Source: Candidatus Hydrogenedentota bacterium
GTDB lineage: Bacteria > Hydrogenedentota > Hydrogenedentia > Hydrogenedentales > SLHB01
Direction of reading: 5' to 3'
Length of the DNA: 7,578 bases
Assembly (NCBI GenBank): GCA_023384315.1
Contig: JAHDWY010000092.1
Location: 2,849-10,426 of the forward strand
Made by a program: the position numbers and the translations under genes. Below the pieces are notes generated by a model, which worked only from the letters and a program-made list of their open reading frames with translations, had not been told where the DNA came from and did not search any database. Below, in pieces: positions 1-6,096 of the stretch. The stretch's first letter is position 1, and the number at the start of each line of letters is the position of its first letter.

Positions 1-579
1 GGCGTATAACCCTTCACGGCCATTATGTGCAAGCACGAACGGCGTGCTCGGCGTCGACGACAACTGCATGGGATGTTCCACCCCAAAACATCCACGGTGA
101 CTCTCAAAGCGCGGATACAGCGATTCATTGACCCAGTCGCCATAGGTCGAATGCAGGTGGTAGAACTCGGTCGTGTTGGAGGGACGCGAAAGGTCGCCCA
201 GCCAGGGCCAGATGCAGGCTTCCACGACGTGCCCGCTTCGGTTCTCGATAGTGGCGGTAAACTCGATCCGGTTGTCGCGCAGCGTGACCGTGCCTGTGAA
301 CGCAATGTCGAGCGCCTCATCGCGCTCGCTGCGAAGGTTCGACCAGGTGAGCCGAAGCGTATCTCCATCGAAGGATGCGTCAGCCAGCGATTGATTCCGT
401 CCAACGACCCGATTGTTCCGTTTGCCGGGCGCAGGCACCAGCAGCCCAAACGCGTGCGACAACTCCTCCCGGCGTTGAACCTGCCACCCGGTGTCCTTGA
501 AGACCAGGCGAGTCAGCGCGCCACTGCTTCCCGCAAACGCGACAAGGATTCGGTTGTTCTCGAGGGTATAGGTTTCCAT
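1..579 (-). CDS. Putative carbohydrate-active enzyme, N-terminal part (runs off the left edge)
   Basis: The first 193 codons of a minus-strand gene are present, with no stop before the window edge. The protein starts METYTLENNRI and has no signal peptide or membrane segment, so it is probably cytosolic. It reads as alternating short beta strands (ILVAFAGSSGALTRLVFKDTG, DTLRLTWSNL, TVTLRDNRIEFTATIENRSG), then a Trp/Tyr-rich stretch with WPWLGDL and STYGDWVNESLYP. Strand patterns of the type 'LENNRI-L-V-F...GALTRLVFKDTG' are common at the N-terminus of uncharacterised glycoside hydrolases with a galactose-mutarotase-like beta-sandwich. That assignment is inferred from style, not from a catalytic motif; any catalytic domain lies outside the window. 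The ATG at 577-579 is the first ATG, GTG or TTG in this frame after the DUF1501 stop. No clear Shine-Dalgarno precedes it. It lies 117 bp downstream of DUF1501 in the same direction, so co-transcription is possible. Confidence 0.72.
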   Translation of the reverse strand, partial: METYTLENNRILVAFAGSSGALTRLVFKDTGWQVQRREELSHAFGLLVPAPGKRNNRVVGRNQSLADASFDGDTLRLTWSNLRSERDEALDIAFTGTVTLRDNRIEFTATIENRSGHVVEACIWPWLGDLSRPSNTTEFYHLHSTYGDWVNESLYPRFESHRGCFGVEHPMQLSSTPSTPFVLAHNGREGLYA

Positions 580-631
580 CAGTGTCGGATTGTAGCGAGT
601 CTTGGTACCACGGCGGAAGAAGAATTCATCG

Positions 632-694
632 GTCCGATCGGTCCGATCGGTCCGATCGGTCGGATCAGTCTGATCGGTCCTATACGTCCTATTC
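632..694. repeat. Tandem array of 9-bp repeats, seven units (array 1)
   Basis: Seven consecutive 9-mers on the plus strand: GTCCGATCG (three identical copies at 632-658), GTCGGATCA, GTCTGATCG, GTCCTATAC and GTCCTATTC. GTC is invariant in every unit. The perfect copies lie at the low-coordinate end and the array decays toward the DUF1501 stop codon at 697-699. It fills more than half of the 117-bp gap between DUF1501 and the next minus-strand gene. The 9-bp period is a multiple of three, so it does not disturb reading frame. It resembles the array at 7216-7296. It has no spacers, so it is a microsatellite-like array and not a CRISPR. Confidence 0.93.
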
Positions 695-696
695 CC

Positions 697-2130
697 TCAC
701 GCGATGATCTCTCTCACCACCCGCGCCGGCTCCACCCCGGTCAGCCGCGCATCGAGCCCCTGGAAGTTGTACGTGAAGCGCTCGTGGTCGAAGCCGAGCT
801 GGTGCAGCAGCGTCGCGTGCAAGTCGTGCACGTGGACCTTCCCGCTACCGACGTTGAACCCCAGGTCGTCGCTTTCGCCCCAGGTGATCCCCGGCTTAAA
901 CCCTCCCCCGGCGAGCCACGTGGTGAAGGCATTGGGATGATGGTCGCGGCCGTCGTCGCCGTCGCCCTGGACCATGGGCGTGCGGCCGAACTCGCCTCCC
1001 CAGATCACGATGGTGTCGTCGAGCATTCCGCGCGCTTTCAGGTCTTTCACCAGGGCGGCGCAGGCCTGATCGGTGTCTTGGCAGTTCTTCTTGAGGTCGT
1101 TGCGTAAGTTGCCGTGCTGGTCCCAGGCTTCGTGGAACAACTGCACAAAACGCACGCCGCGCTCGACCATCCGCCGCGCCAGGATGCAATTGTTGGCGAA
1201 GGATGGTTCGCCCGGCTTCGCGCCGTACATCTCCAACACGTCCGCCGGCTCGTTCGCGATGTCCATGAGTTCCGGCGCGCTGCTCTGCATGCGGAACGCC
1301 AACTCGAAGGAATTGATCCGCGTCGCGATTTCCGGATCGCCCATGACGTCCAGCCGCCGCTTGTTGAGACTGCCGATGGCATCCAGCGTGTCGCGTTGCA
1401 CCGTGTCGTCGATACCGTCCGGGTTGGACAAGTACAGCACGGGATCGCCGCTCGTGCGAAACAGGCAGCCTTCATGCACCGTCGGCAAAAAACCGCTGCT
1501 CCACACCGCCGAACCCGCGCTCGGACCTTTGGAGCCGGAACTGAACACAACAAACGACGGCAAGTCGCGATTCTCCGTGCCGAGACCATAACTCGCCCAC
1601 GCGCCGAAACTGGGACGTCCGAATTGTTGCGAACCGGTGCTCATGAGCAGTTGTCCCGGTGCATGGTTAAACGCGTCGGTCGTCATGCTCTTGACGATCG
1701 TCACGTCGTCCACGATGCTCGCGAAGTGGGGGAGGAGTTCCGAAACCCATGCGCCGCTCTGGCCGTGTTGGGAGAAATTGAACCGCGTGCCGAGCAACCG
1801 CGAATTGGGATCGATAAACGCGGCCCGGTAGTTCTCCAGCAATTCCGGCGGCGGCAAGGTGCCGTCGTGCTTGACTAACTGCGGCTTGTAGTCCAGCAAT
1901 TCCAATTGGCTCGGCGCGCCCGCCATGAACAGGTAGATCACGTGCTTCGCCTTCGGCGCGAAGTGCGGAGCCTGAACCGCAAGCGGATCGGCAGCCTGCG
2001 CAACCGCGGACCCGCCGAGAAGCTGATGCAACGCCAGCGTACCCAGTCCGACCCCGCACTGTTGCAGAAACCAGCGCCGCGCAATCGCGGGTCCGTTGGG
2101 AATCACTTTGGATTGTTCGTTAGACGTCAT
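697..2130 (-). CDS. DUF1501 domain-containing protein, Tat-exported
   Basis: A complete 477-aa protein of the DUF1501 family (alkaline-phosphatase/sulfatase-like fold, biochemical function not established), very common in planctomycetes beside PSD1 proteins. A twin-arginine signal is visible at residues 17-23 (ARRWFLQ), followed by a hydrophobic stretch (GVGLGTLALHQLLGG) and a likely cleavage region near AVAQA-AD, so it is predicted to be exported folded. Family landmarks follow: KHVIYLFMAGAPSQLELLDYK near the mature N-terminus, WGGEFGRTP (GEFGRTP from residue 379), GRDHHP (394-399), the glycine-rich LAGGGFKPG, and VHVHDLHATLLHQLG ending around residue 447. The His/Asp-rich motifs are plausible metal ligands by analogy with the alkaline phosphatase superfamily. 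Length is normal for the family. The start is the ATG just before MTSNEQSK; the nearest purine-rich stretch (AAAGG at 2143-2147) is about 12 nt upstream, so the ribosome site is weak. It is downstream of PSD1 in the same direction, separated by a small lipoprotein gene and a palindrome. Confidence 0.95.
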   Translation of the reverse strand: MTSNEQSKVIPNGPAIARRWFLQQCGVGLGTLALHQLLGGSAVAQAADPLAVQAPHFAPKAKHVIYLFMAGAPSQLELLDYKPQLVKHDGTLPPPELLENYRAAFIDPNSRLLGTRFNFSQHGQSGAWVSELLPHFASIVDDVTIVKSMTTDAFNHAPGQLLMSTGSQQFGRPSFGAWASYGLGTENRDLPSFVVFSSGSKGPSAGSAVWSSGFLPTVHEGCLFRTSGDPVLYLSNPDGIDDTVQRDTLDAIGSLNKRRLDVMGDPEIATRINSFELAFRMQSSAPELMDIANEPADVLEMYGAKPGEPSFANNCILARRMVERGVRFVQLFHEAWDQHGNLRNDLKKNCQDTDQACAALVKDLKARGMLDDTIVIWGGEFGRTPMVQGDGDDGRDHHPNAFTTWLAGGGFKPGITWGESDDLGFNVGSGKVHVHDLHATLLHQLGFDHERFTYNFQGLDARLTGVEPARVVREIIA

Positions 2131-2153
2131 GGCTTGTTGATGCCTTTGCGTTC

Positions 2154-2207
2154 TGTAGCGCAGGCGTCCTTGCCTGCAACCGATGCAGGCGGGACGCCTG
2201 CCCTACA
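2154..2207. repeat. Imperfect palindromic intergenic repeat (REP-like hairpin)
   Basis: The left arm (2154-2178) and right arm (2184-2207) are inverted copies around a 5-nt loop (ACCGA). The outer TGTAG/CTACA, the central GCAGGCGTCC/GGACGCCTGC and the inner GCCTGCA/TGCAGGC pair perfectly. Only one mismatch and one extra base interrupt the stem of about 24 bp. It sits in the 97-bp gap between the small lipoprotein gene and DUF1501, 47 bp before the DUF1501 ATG (24 bp if measured from the array edge to that start codon). No T-run follows it in the direction of the minus-strand genes, so it does not look like a standard intrinsic terminator. Its form suits a dispersed REP-type element or an mRNA stem that separates expression of the flanking genes. 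Dispersal cannot be tested with one copy. Confidence 0.85.
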
Positions 2208-2226
2208 TGTCGCTGTTTTTCGTAAA

Positions 2227-2679
2227 CTATTCCCTGACCACCGCGTCCGTCACGTGACTTTTCAAGAGCCTTTCACACTCAACCCAATCACTTTCCCGAA
2301 AAAGCACCGCCGTCTTTTCCCAGTCTTTACCCGTTATCTCCAAGACCATTCGCCGACTTCCAACGACTTTGCCCTTAATCGATTCTATTCCACTGGACGC
2401 CCGTGAGGCTGCACTAATCTCGATTTCGATGCTCCTTTTGTCAAGCACCCAATGGTCAATGTCCAGAACACTTACGTCGTCGTGCAGAAATACTTCCCCG
2501 ACACGACCCGATCCGGTTTTCGAGAGGTCAAATCGGTAGTAGTAGAGATCGTCGGTGCTCAGACCGACCCAACTATCTGCCACTTCCGGAACAGTTGGCA
2601 GGTTTGTTTTGCCATCGCCCAGCACAACACAGCCTGTTGTATGGGTAAGGATCGCTAGGCACGTTAAGATACTTCGCAT
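2227..2679 (-). CDS. Small putative lipoprotein, function unknown
   Basis: A 150-aa protein that I do not recognise. The N-terminus has a short signal-like segment (MRSILTCLAIL) followed by TTGC at residues 14-17. This is a weak lipobox because position -3 is Thr, so Cys17 may be lipidated. The rest is a soluble, beta-rich, charged domain with YYYRFDLSKTGSGRVGEVFL, HWVLDKRSIEIEIS and RRMVLEITG, a strand pattern like small beta-barrel or lipocalin-like lipoproteins; that is only an impression. The start is well supported: GGAAGG (2689-2694) lies 9 nt before the ATG. Base composition differs from its neighbours: 2281-2400 is about 49% GC, while parts of the adjacent PSD1 gene reach about 70%. 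It starts 58 bp after the PSD1 stop and precedes the palindrome and DUF1501, so it probably shares the PSD1 transcript. Confidence 0.75.
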   Translation of the reverse strand: MRSILTCLAILTHTTGCVVLGDGKTNLPTVPEVADSWVGLSTDDLYYYRFDLSKTGSGRVGEVFLHDDVSVLDIDHWVLDKRSIEIEISAASRASSGIESIKGKVVGSRRMVLEITGKDWEKTAVLFRESDWVECERLLKSHVTDAVVRE

Positions 2680-2688
2680 TTTGTTTAG

Positions 2689-2694
2689 CCTTCC
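2689..2694 (-). promoter_or_regulatory. Shine-Dalgarno site for the small lipoprotein gene
   Basis: The minus strand reads GGAAGG, then nine bases (CTAAACAAA), then the ATG at 2677-2679. This is the clearest ribosome binding site in the minus-strand cluster. It supports the small gene as real and fixes its start. Confidence 0.65.
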
Positions 2695-2737
2695 ATATAC
2701 TCGCCGATATGGGTCAGTTCTTCGATTCTAAACTGAA

Positions 2738-5700
2738 TCATTGCCGTACGATAGTTTCGTCGAGATTCAAAATAACCCGCGCGGTCAAGGTCCACGCGGC
2801 CAATTCCGCCGGATTGTCGTTTGCGCCGCCGTCCCATCCCGCGGACTTCAGTATCGAATCCGCGGACAACTCGCCTGCCGCGAGGCGCGACTGCTGCTTT
2901 TCTAGGAACCGCTCCAAGGTCGCTACTTCGCCATCCTCCGGCGTGCGGCTCGTGCAGCGGCGGAAGGCATATTCGATGCGCGAACGCGTTGCGTCGCCGC
3001 CGTGTGTCAACGTTTCCTCGGCAAGCCCGCGCGCGCATTCAAAGAACAACGGTTCGTTCAACGTGGTCAAGGCCTGTAGCGGACTATTGCTCCGGTCGCG
3101 CCGCGTGCAGGCCGCATCACCCGCCGGCGTATCGAAGACCTGCAACGCAGGATACGGCACGCTGCGGTAGCGGAAGGTGTACAGCGCGCGCCGGTACCGC
3201 TCCGGACCCTCCACCGCGTTCCACACCTTCGGCCCGTAACTCGCGGGCGGTTTGAACAGGAATTCCGGCGCGGGTGAGAAAATGCTCGGTCCGCCCATTT
3301 TGTCGTTGAGCAGTCCGCTCGACGCGAGGGCGATGTCGCGCACCGTCTCGCCGGAGACGCGGAACCGCGCGCCCCGCGCCAGAAGGCGGTTGTACGGGTC
3401 GCGCTGCAACTGTTCCGGCGTCGTGTTGGACGCTTGCCGGTACGCGGCGGAAGTAAGAATGAGCCGGTGCAACGCCTTCACGTCCCACCCGGATTCCATG
3501 AACTCCACGGCGAGCCAGTCCAGCAACTCGGGATGGCTCGGCGCATCGCCCTGCGTGCCGAGATCGGACGAGGTCTCGACGATACCCGTGCCAAAGTAAT
3601 GCTGCCAGACACGGTTCACGAAGGATCGGGCCGTCGTCGGAGACTTAGGCGACACCAGCCACCGCGCAAAGTCCAGCCGGTCGGGCGCGCCTTCCACGTC
3701 CAGCGCATGCATGAATTGCGGCACGCTTGGCTCGACCGCTTCCGCAGGACTCAGGAAATCGCCGCGTTCCAGGCGATGCGTAACGCGCGGCGTCTGCCGT
3801 TCGTGCAGGACCAACTGCGTGGTGCCCGACGGGAGCGAGCGCCACAGCGCCGCGATGCGTGCGTTCGCGTCGGAAAGCTCCGGCACAGTCGACCGCCACG
3901 CGCTGAAAAGCGCGCGGTGGTCCGCATCGGACCGCGCCGACACTTCCGTCGCCAACGCCGCTTGCGTCGCAACGGGCAACGCCGTGTCCGGCAGTTCCGT
4001 CGCGTCCGTCACCGACAGCCGGAACCGGCCGAGGTTGTTGTTCTGATTGTCGTCGCTGTTCCAGCCGCCGTGCTGCTGGCTGAGCCGGAAGGCCAGCGCC
4101 ATTCCGGGTTCGACCGTCAGCGGTTCCTTTAACCTGAAGATGGCGTAGTGCGCCCGGTTCCTGTGTTCGGGATCGATGTCGGTCGTCCAGGCCGTTTCGA
4201 CCTTGCCGTCGATAGCGAGTTCGATGGGACCCGTGTAGCGTTTCGCCCCGCCGTTGTCCGGGAACTCCGGCCCCAACACTTCCTGCGGCGGATTCACATC
4301 CGCGATGGCCGACTCAACCGGCACTGCGGTCCATTTGTCGTAGTCGGCGATGGGCGTGTCCGCCGGGGCGATGCGAAGTTCAAACTCTGACAACGCGCTG
4401 GCGCCGTAGACCGATCGCCCAGGCCCGCCGCGCGGCAAATTCGGATCCGGCAACAACTCCAGCTTCACCGCCGTGATCGTGGTCAGCTTCGTCGTCGCCG
4501 TCATCTTCGGTTGGAACCGCGTCGGCGCATAGCCCTGCGCGAGGTAGGACCCGTCGCCCTGAGAAACGCACTTCTGCCCGCCCGCCGACGTGTCGTCAAA
4601 GGTCAGTTCCAGAGGCTCCCACGCGGGACTCGGGATCGCGCGTGCCGTGGTTTCCCACTCCGCCACGCGCTCGCGCCAGTCGGGCCGATTCGCTTTGATA
4701 CCCTCTTCCAGTTGCGCGATCAGATCCAGGATCGCGTTGCGCTGTTCCTGCTCGTCGGGCGAGTACACGGAGATGCAGGCCTCGTCCGTGTTATTGAGGA
4801 ACGCGAGCATCTGGTAATACTCGGTGTGCGAGATGGGGTCGTACTTGTGCGTGTGGCACTGGGCGCATTGCGTCGTCAACCCGAGCACCGCGCGGCCCAC
4901 AATCTCGACGCGGTTAAACTGCGCTTCCATGCGGAACTGTTCTGGATCGATGCCGCCTTCTTCATTGATCATGCTGTTGCGCAGGAATCCCGTGGCGACC
5001 AACTGGTCCTGCGTGGGGTCCGGCAGGAGATCGCCCGCGACCTGTTCGATCACGAACTGGTTATAGGGCATGTTGTCGTTGAACGCCTGCACGACCCAGT
5101 CCCGCCACGACCAGACCTGCCGCGGCTTGTCCTTCTCGAACCCGTCCGAGTCGGCATACTGCGCCGCGTCCATCCAGTCCCGCGCCCAGCGTTCCCCGTA
5201 GTGGGGCGACGCAAGCAGCCGCTCTACGAGGGACGCATACCAATCGTCCGATTCGTCCGCGACGACCTGGTCAATTTCTTCAAGCGTGGGAGGGAGGCCC
5301 GTGAGGTCAAGGCTCAAGCGGCGCAGCAGCGTCACCCGATCCGCCATGGGCAAAGGACTGAGCCCTTCCTCTTCCAACCGCTTCAGAATAAAGCCATCGA
5401 TGGGATTCCGAGCCCACTCCGGGTTGTCCACGCCCGGTACCGTCGGACGCTGCGGCGGCACGAAGGACCAATGGACCGACCACTCCGCGCCCTGCGCGAT
5501 CCATTCGCGGACGAGGGCAATCTCGTCTTCCGACAGGGGCTCCCCGGCTTTGGCGGGCGGCATGACCGTATCCGGGTCATGACTGGCGATCCGGCGAATC
5601 AACTCGCTCTCGTCCGGCTTCCCCGGAACAATCGCGGCGTACCCCCCGCGATCCGCGAACGCGTCCTCCTGCGTGTCAAGACGCAACTTCGCCTTCCGCG

Positions 5701-5845
5701 ATTCCGGATCGGGACCATGGCACTGGAAACAGGCCTTGCTCAGGATAGGCTGAATCTGTTGACTGAAAGAGACAGGTTCGGCCGTAGTGGAAACCGCCAC
5801 AGCGAAACCAAAAAACGGGACGATGACTCGGAACCGTATGCCCAT
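2738..5845 (-). CDS. PSCyt1 / DUF1549 / DUF1553 (PSD1) exported c-type cytochrome protein
   Basis: A complete 1035-aa planctomycete-type cytochrome protein. From the chosen ATG it begins with a signal peptide (MGIRFRVIVPFFGFAVAVST-TAEP). Next comes the PSCyt1 haem domain: CFQCH at 39-43 is the covalent haem c site, and Met95 in VMPPAKAGEPL is the likely distal ligand. DUF1549 (PSCyt2) spans about 145-355, with NPIDGFILKRLEEEGL, RRLSLDLTGLPPT and a second conserved CAQCH (327-331) in CAQCHTHKYDPI. An inserted beta-rich region of about 410-620 contains the LP.GGPGRSVYG signature and looks like a carbohydrate-binding or discoidin-like insert. DUF1553 (PSD1) covers about 722-985, with FARWLVSPKSPTTARSFVNR, HPELLDWLA, RRDRSNSPLQALTTLNEP. 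The family is predicted to be extracytoplasmic; its reaction is unknown, though the haem implies redox or electron transfer. A TTG 45 bp further upstream would add 15 polar residues before the signal peptide, so the ATG at 5843-5845 is preferred. It is probably the first gene of the minus-strand run. Confidence 0.95.
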   Translation of the reverse strand: MGIRFRVIVPFFGFAVAVSTTAEPVSFSQQIQPILSKACFQCHGPDPESRKAKLRLDTQEDAFADRGGYAAIVPGKPDESELIRRIASHDPDTVMPPAKAGEPLSEDEIALVREWIAQGAEWSVHWSFVPPQRPTVPGVDNPEWARNPIDGFILKRLEEEGLSPLPMADRVTLLRRLSLDLTGLPPTLEEIDQVVADESDDWYASLVERLLASPHYGERWARDWMDAAQYADSDGFEKDKPRQVWSWRDWVVQAFNDNMPYNQFVIEQVAGDLLPDPTQDQLVATGFLRNSMINEEGGIDPEQFRMEAQFNRVEIVGRAVLGLTTQCAQCHTHKYDPISHTEYYQMLAFLNNTDEACISVYSPDEQEQRNAILDLIAQLEEGIKANRPDWRERVAEWETTARAIPSPAWEPLELTFDDTSAGGQKCVSQGDGSYLAQGYAPTRFQPKMTATTKLTTITAVKLELLPDPNLPRGGPGRSVYGASALSEFELRIAPADTPIADYDKWTAVPVESAIADVNPPQEVLGPEFPDNGGAKRYTGPIELAIDGKVETAWTTDIDPEHRNRAHYAIFRLKEPLTVEPGMALAFRLSQQHGGWNSDDNQNNNLGRFRLSVTDATELPDTALPVATQAALATEVSARSDADHRALFSAWRSTVPELSDANARIAALWRSLPSGTTQLVLHERQTPRVTHRLERGDFLSPAEAVEPSVPQFMHALDVEGAPDRLDFARWLVSPKSPTTARSFVNRVWQHYFGTGIVETSSDLGTQGDAPSHPELLDWLAVEFMESGWDVKALHRLILTSAAYRQASNTTPEQLQRDPYNRLLARGARFRVSGETVRDIALASSGLLNDKMGGPSIFSPAPEFLFKPPASYGPKVWNAVEGPERYRRALYTFRYRSVPYPALQVFDTPAGDAACTRRDRSNSPLQALTTLNEPLFFECARGLAEETLTHGGDATRSRIEYAFRRCTSRTPEDGEVATLERFLEKQQSRLAAGELSADSILKSAGWDGGANDNPAELAAWTLTARVILNLDETIVRQ

Positions 5846-5927
5846 GATCGGACGCAATTGCCTCGCAGGTTCGTTACGACTACCCGTCAATCACCAGGAT
5901 GATCTCTGACCAGGACCAGAGTGCTTC

Positions 5928-5956
5928 AGTATAGAGGATCTTGCCGGTTTCGGAAA
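5928..5956 (-). promoter_or_regulatory. Candidate promoter for the PSD1 gene cluster
   Basis: On the minus strand, TATACT (5928-5933) matches five of six bases of a sigma70-type -10 box. It lies 17 bp from a weak -35 (TTTCCG, 5951-5956, three of six). Predicted transcription would start near 5921, giving a leader of about 76 nt before the PSD1 ATG. It lies in the 251-bp divergent gap. Support is from motif matching only. Confidence 0.35.
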
Positions 5957-6004
5957 GTCCGCCCCATGAGAACGCTAAACCACACACGCTGCGCATTGCC
6001 CCAG

Positions 6005-6033
6005 TTGAAGTTTCTACGCGGACAACGGATACT
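6005..6033 (+). promoter_or_regulatory. Candidate promoter for the TPR membrane protein gene
   Basis: On the plus strand, TTGAAG (6005-6010) and GATACT (6028-6033) are separated by exactly 17 bp; each matches four of six consensus bases. Predicted transcription would begin near 6040, leaving a leader of about 57 nt to the ATG at 6097. If correct, this promoter lies inside the alternative upstream coding extension and supports the downstream start. Confidence 0.3.
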
Positions 6034-6087
6034 TTCCACCGCGAGGGGTTTGGGTACATTCTGGATACGCCACCTGAGTATCCGGGC

Positions 6088-6094
6088 GAGGGAG
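6088..6094 (+). promoter_or_regulatory. Shine-Dalgarno site that sets the start of the TPR protein
   Basis: GAGGGAG lies just ahead of the ATG at 6097-6099; counted from its GAGG core the spacer is 5 nt. It favours this ATG over the in-frame TTG at 5941, which would add 52 residues with no recognisable domain. Confidence 0.5.
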
Positions 6095-6096
6095 AC

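Noticed and set aside
632..694. Array 1 as a CRISPR
   Set aside because: Units are 9 bp and contiguous with no spacers, and there are no cas genes nearby.
25..1107. Plus-strand open frame of 360 codons that includes a Gly-Pro-Ile repeat
   Set aside because: It is antisense to both the left-edge gene and DUF1501; the collagen-like stretch is only array 1 read in another frame.
2154..2207. Palindrome as an intrinsic terminator
   Set aside because: No T-run follows the stem on the minus strand, where all neighbouring genes lie; the T-run at 2216-2220 is on the plus strand, about 9 nt away, with no plus-strand gene to end.
2685..3038. Minus-strand 117-codon frame overlapping the 3' end of PSD1
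   Set aside because: It is Arg-rich, lies in a different frame within the DUF1553 coding region, and has no recognisable features; PSD1 has the normal family ending.
5846..5890. TTG start giving PSD1 15 more residues
   Set aside because: The extension is polar and would bury the signal peptide; the downstream ATG places a normal signal peptide at the N-terminus.
4511..5902. Long plus-strand open frame of 463 codons opposite PSD1
   Set aside because: It is entirely antisense to a well-supported PSCyt1/DUF1549 coding region, is Arg-rich with no domain pattern, and is explained by high GC content removing stops.
5941..6096. TTG start adding 52 residues to the TPR protein
   Set aside because: The added residues show no domain, while the ATG at 6097 has a suitable Shine-Dalgarno and opens directly into the TPR. 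It is not fully excluded.
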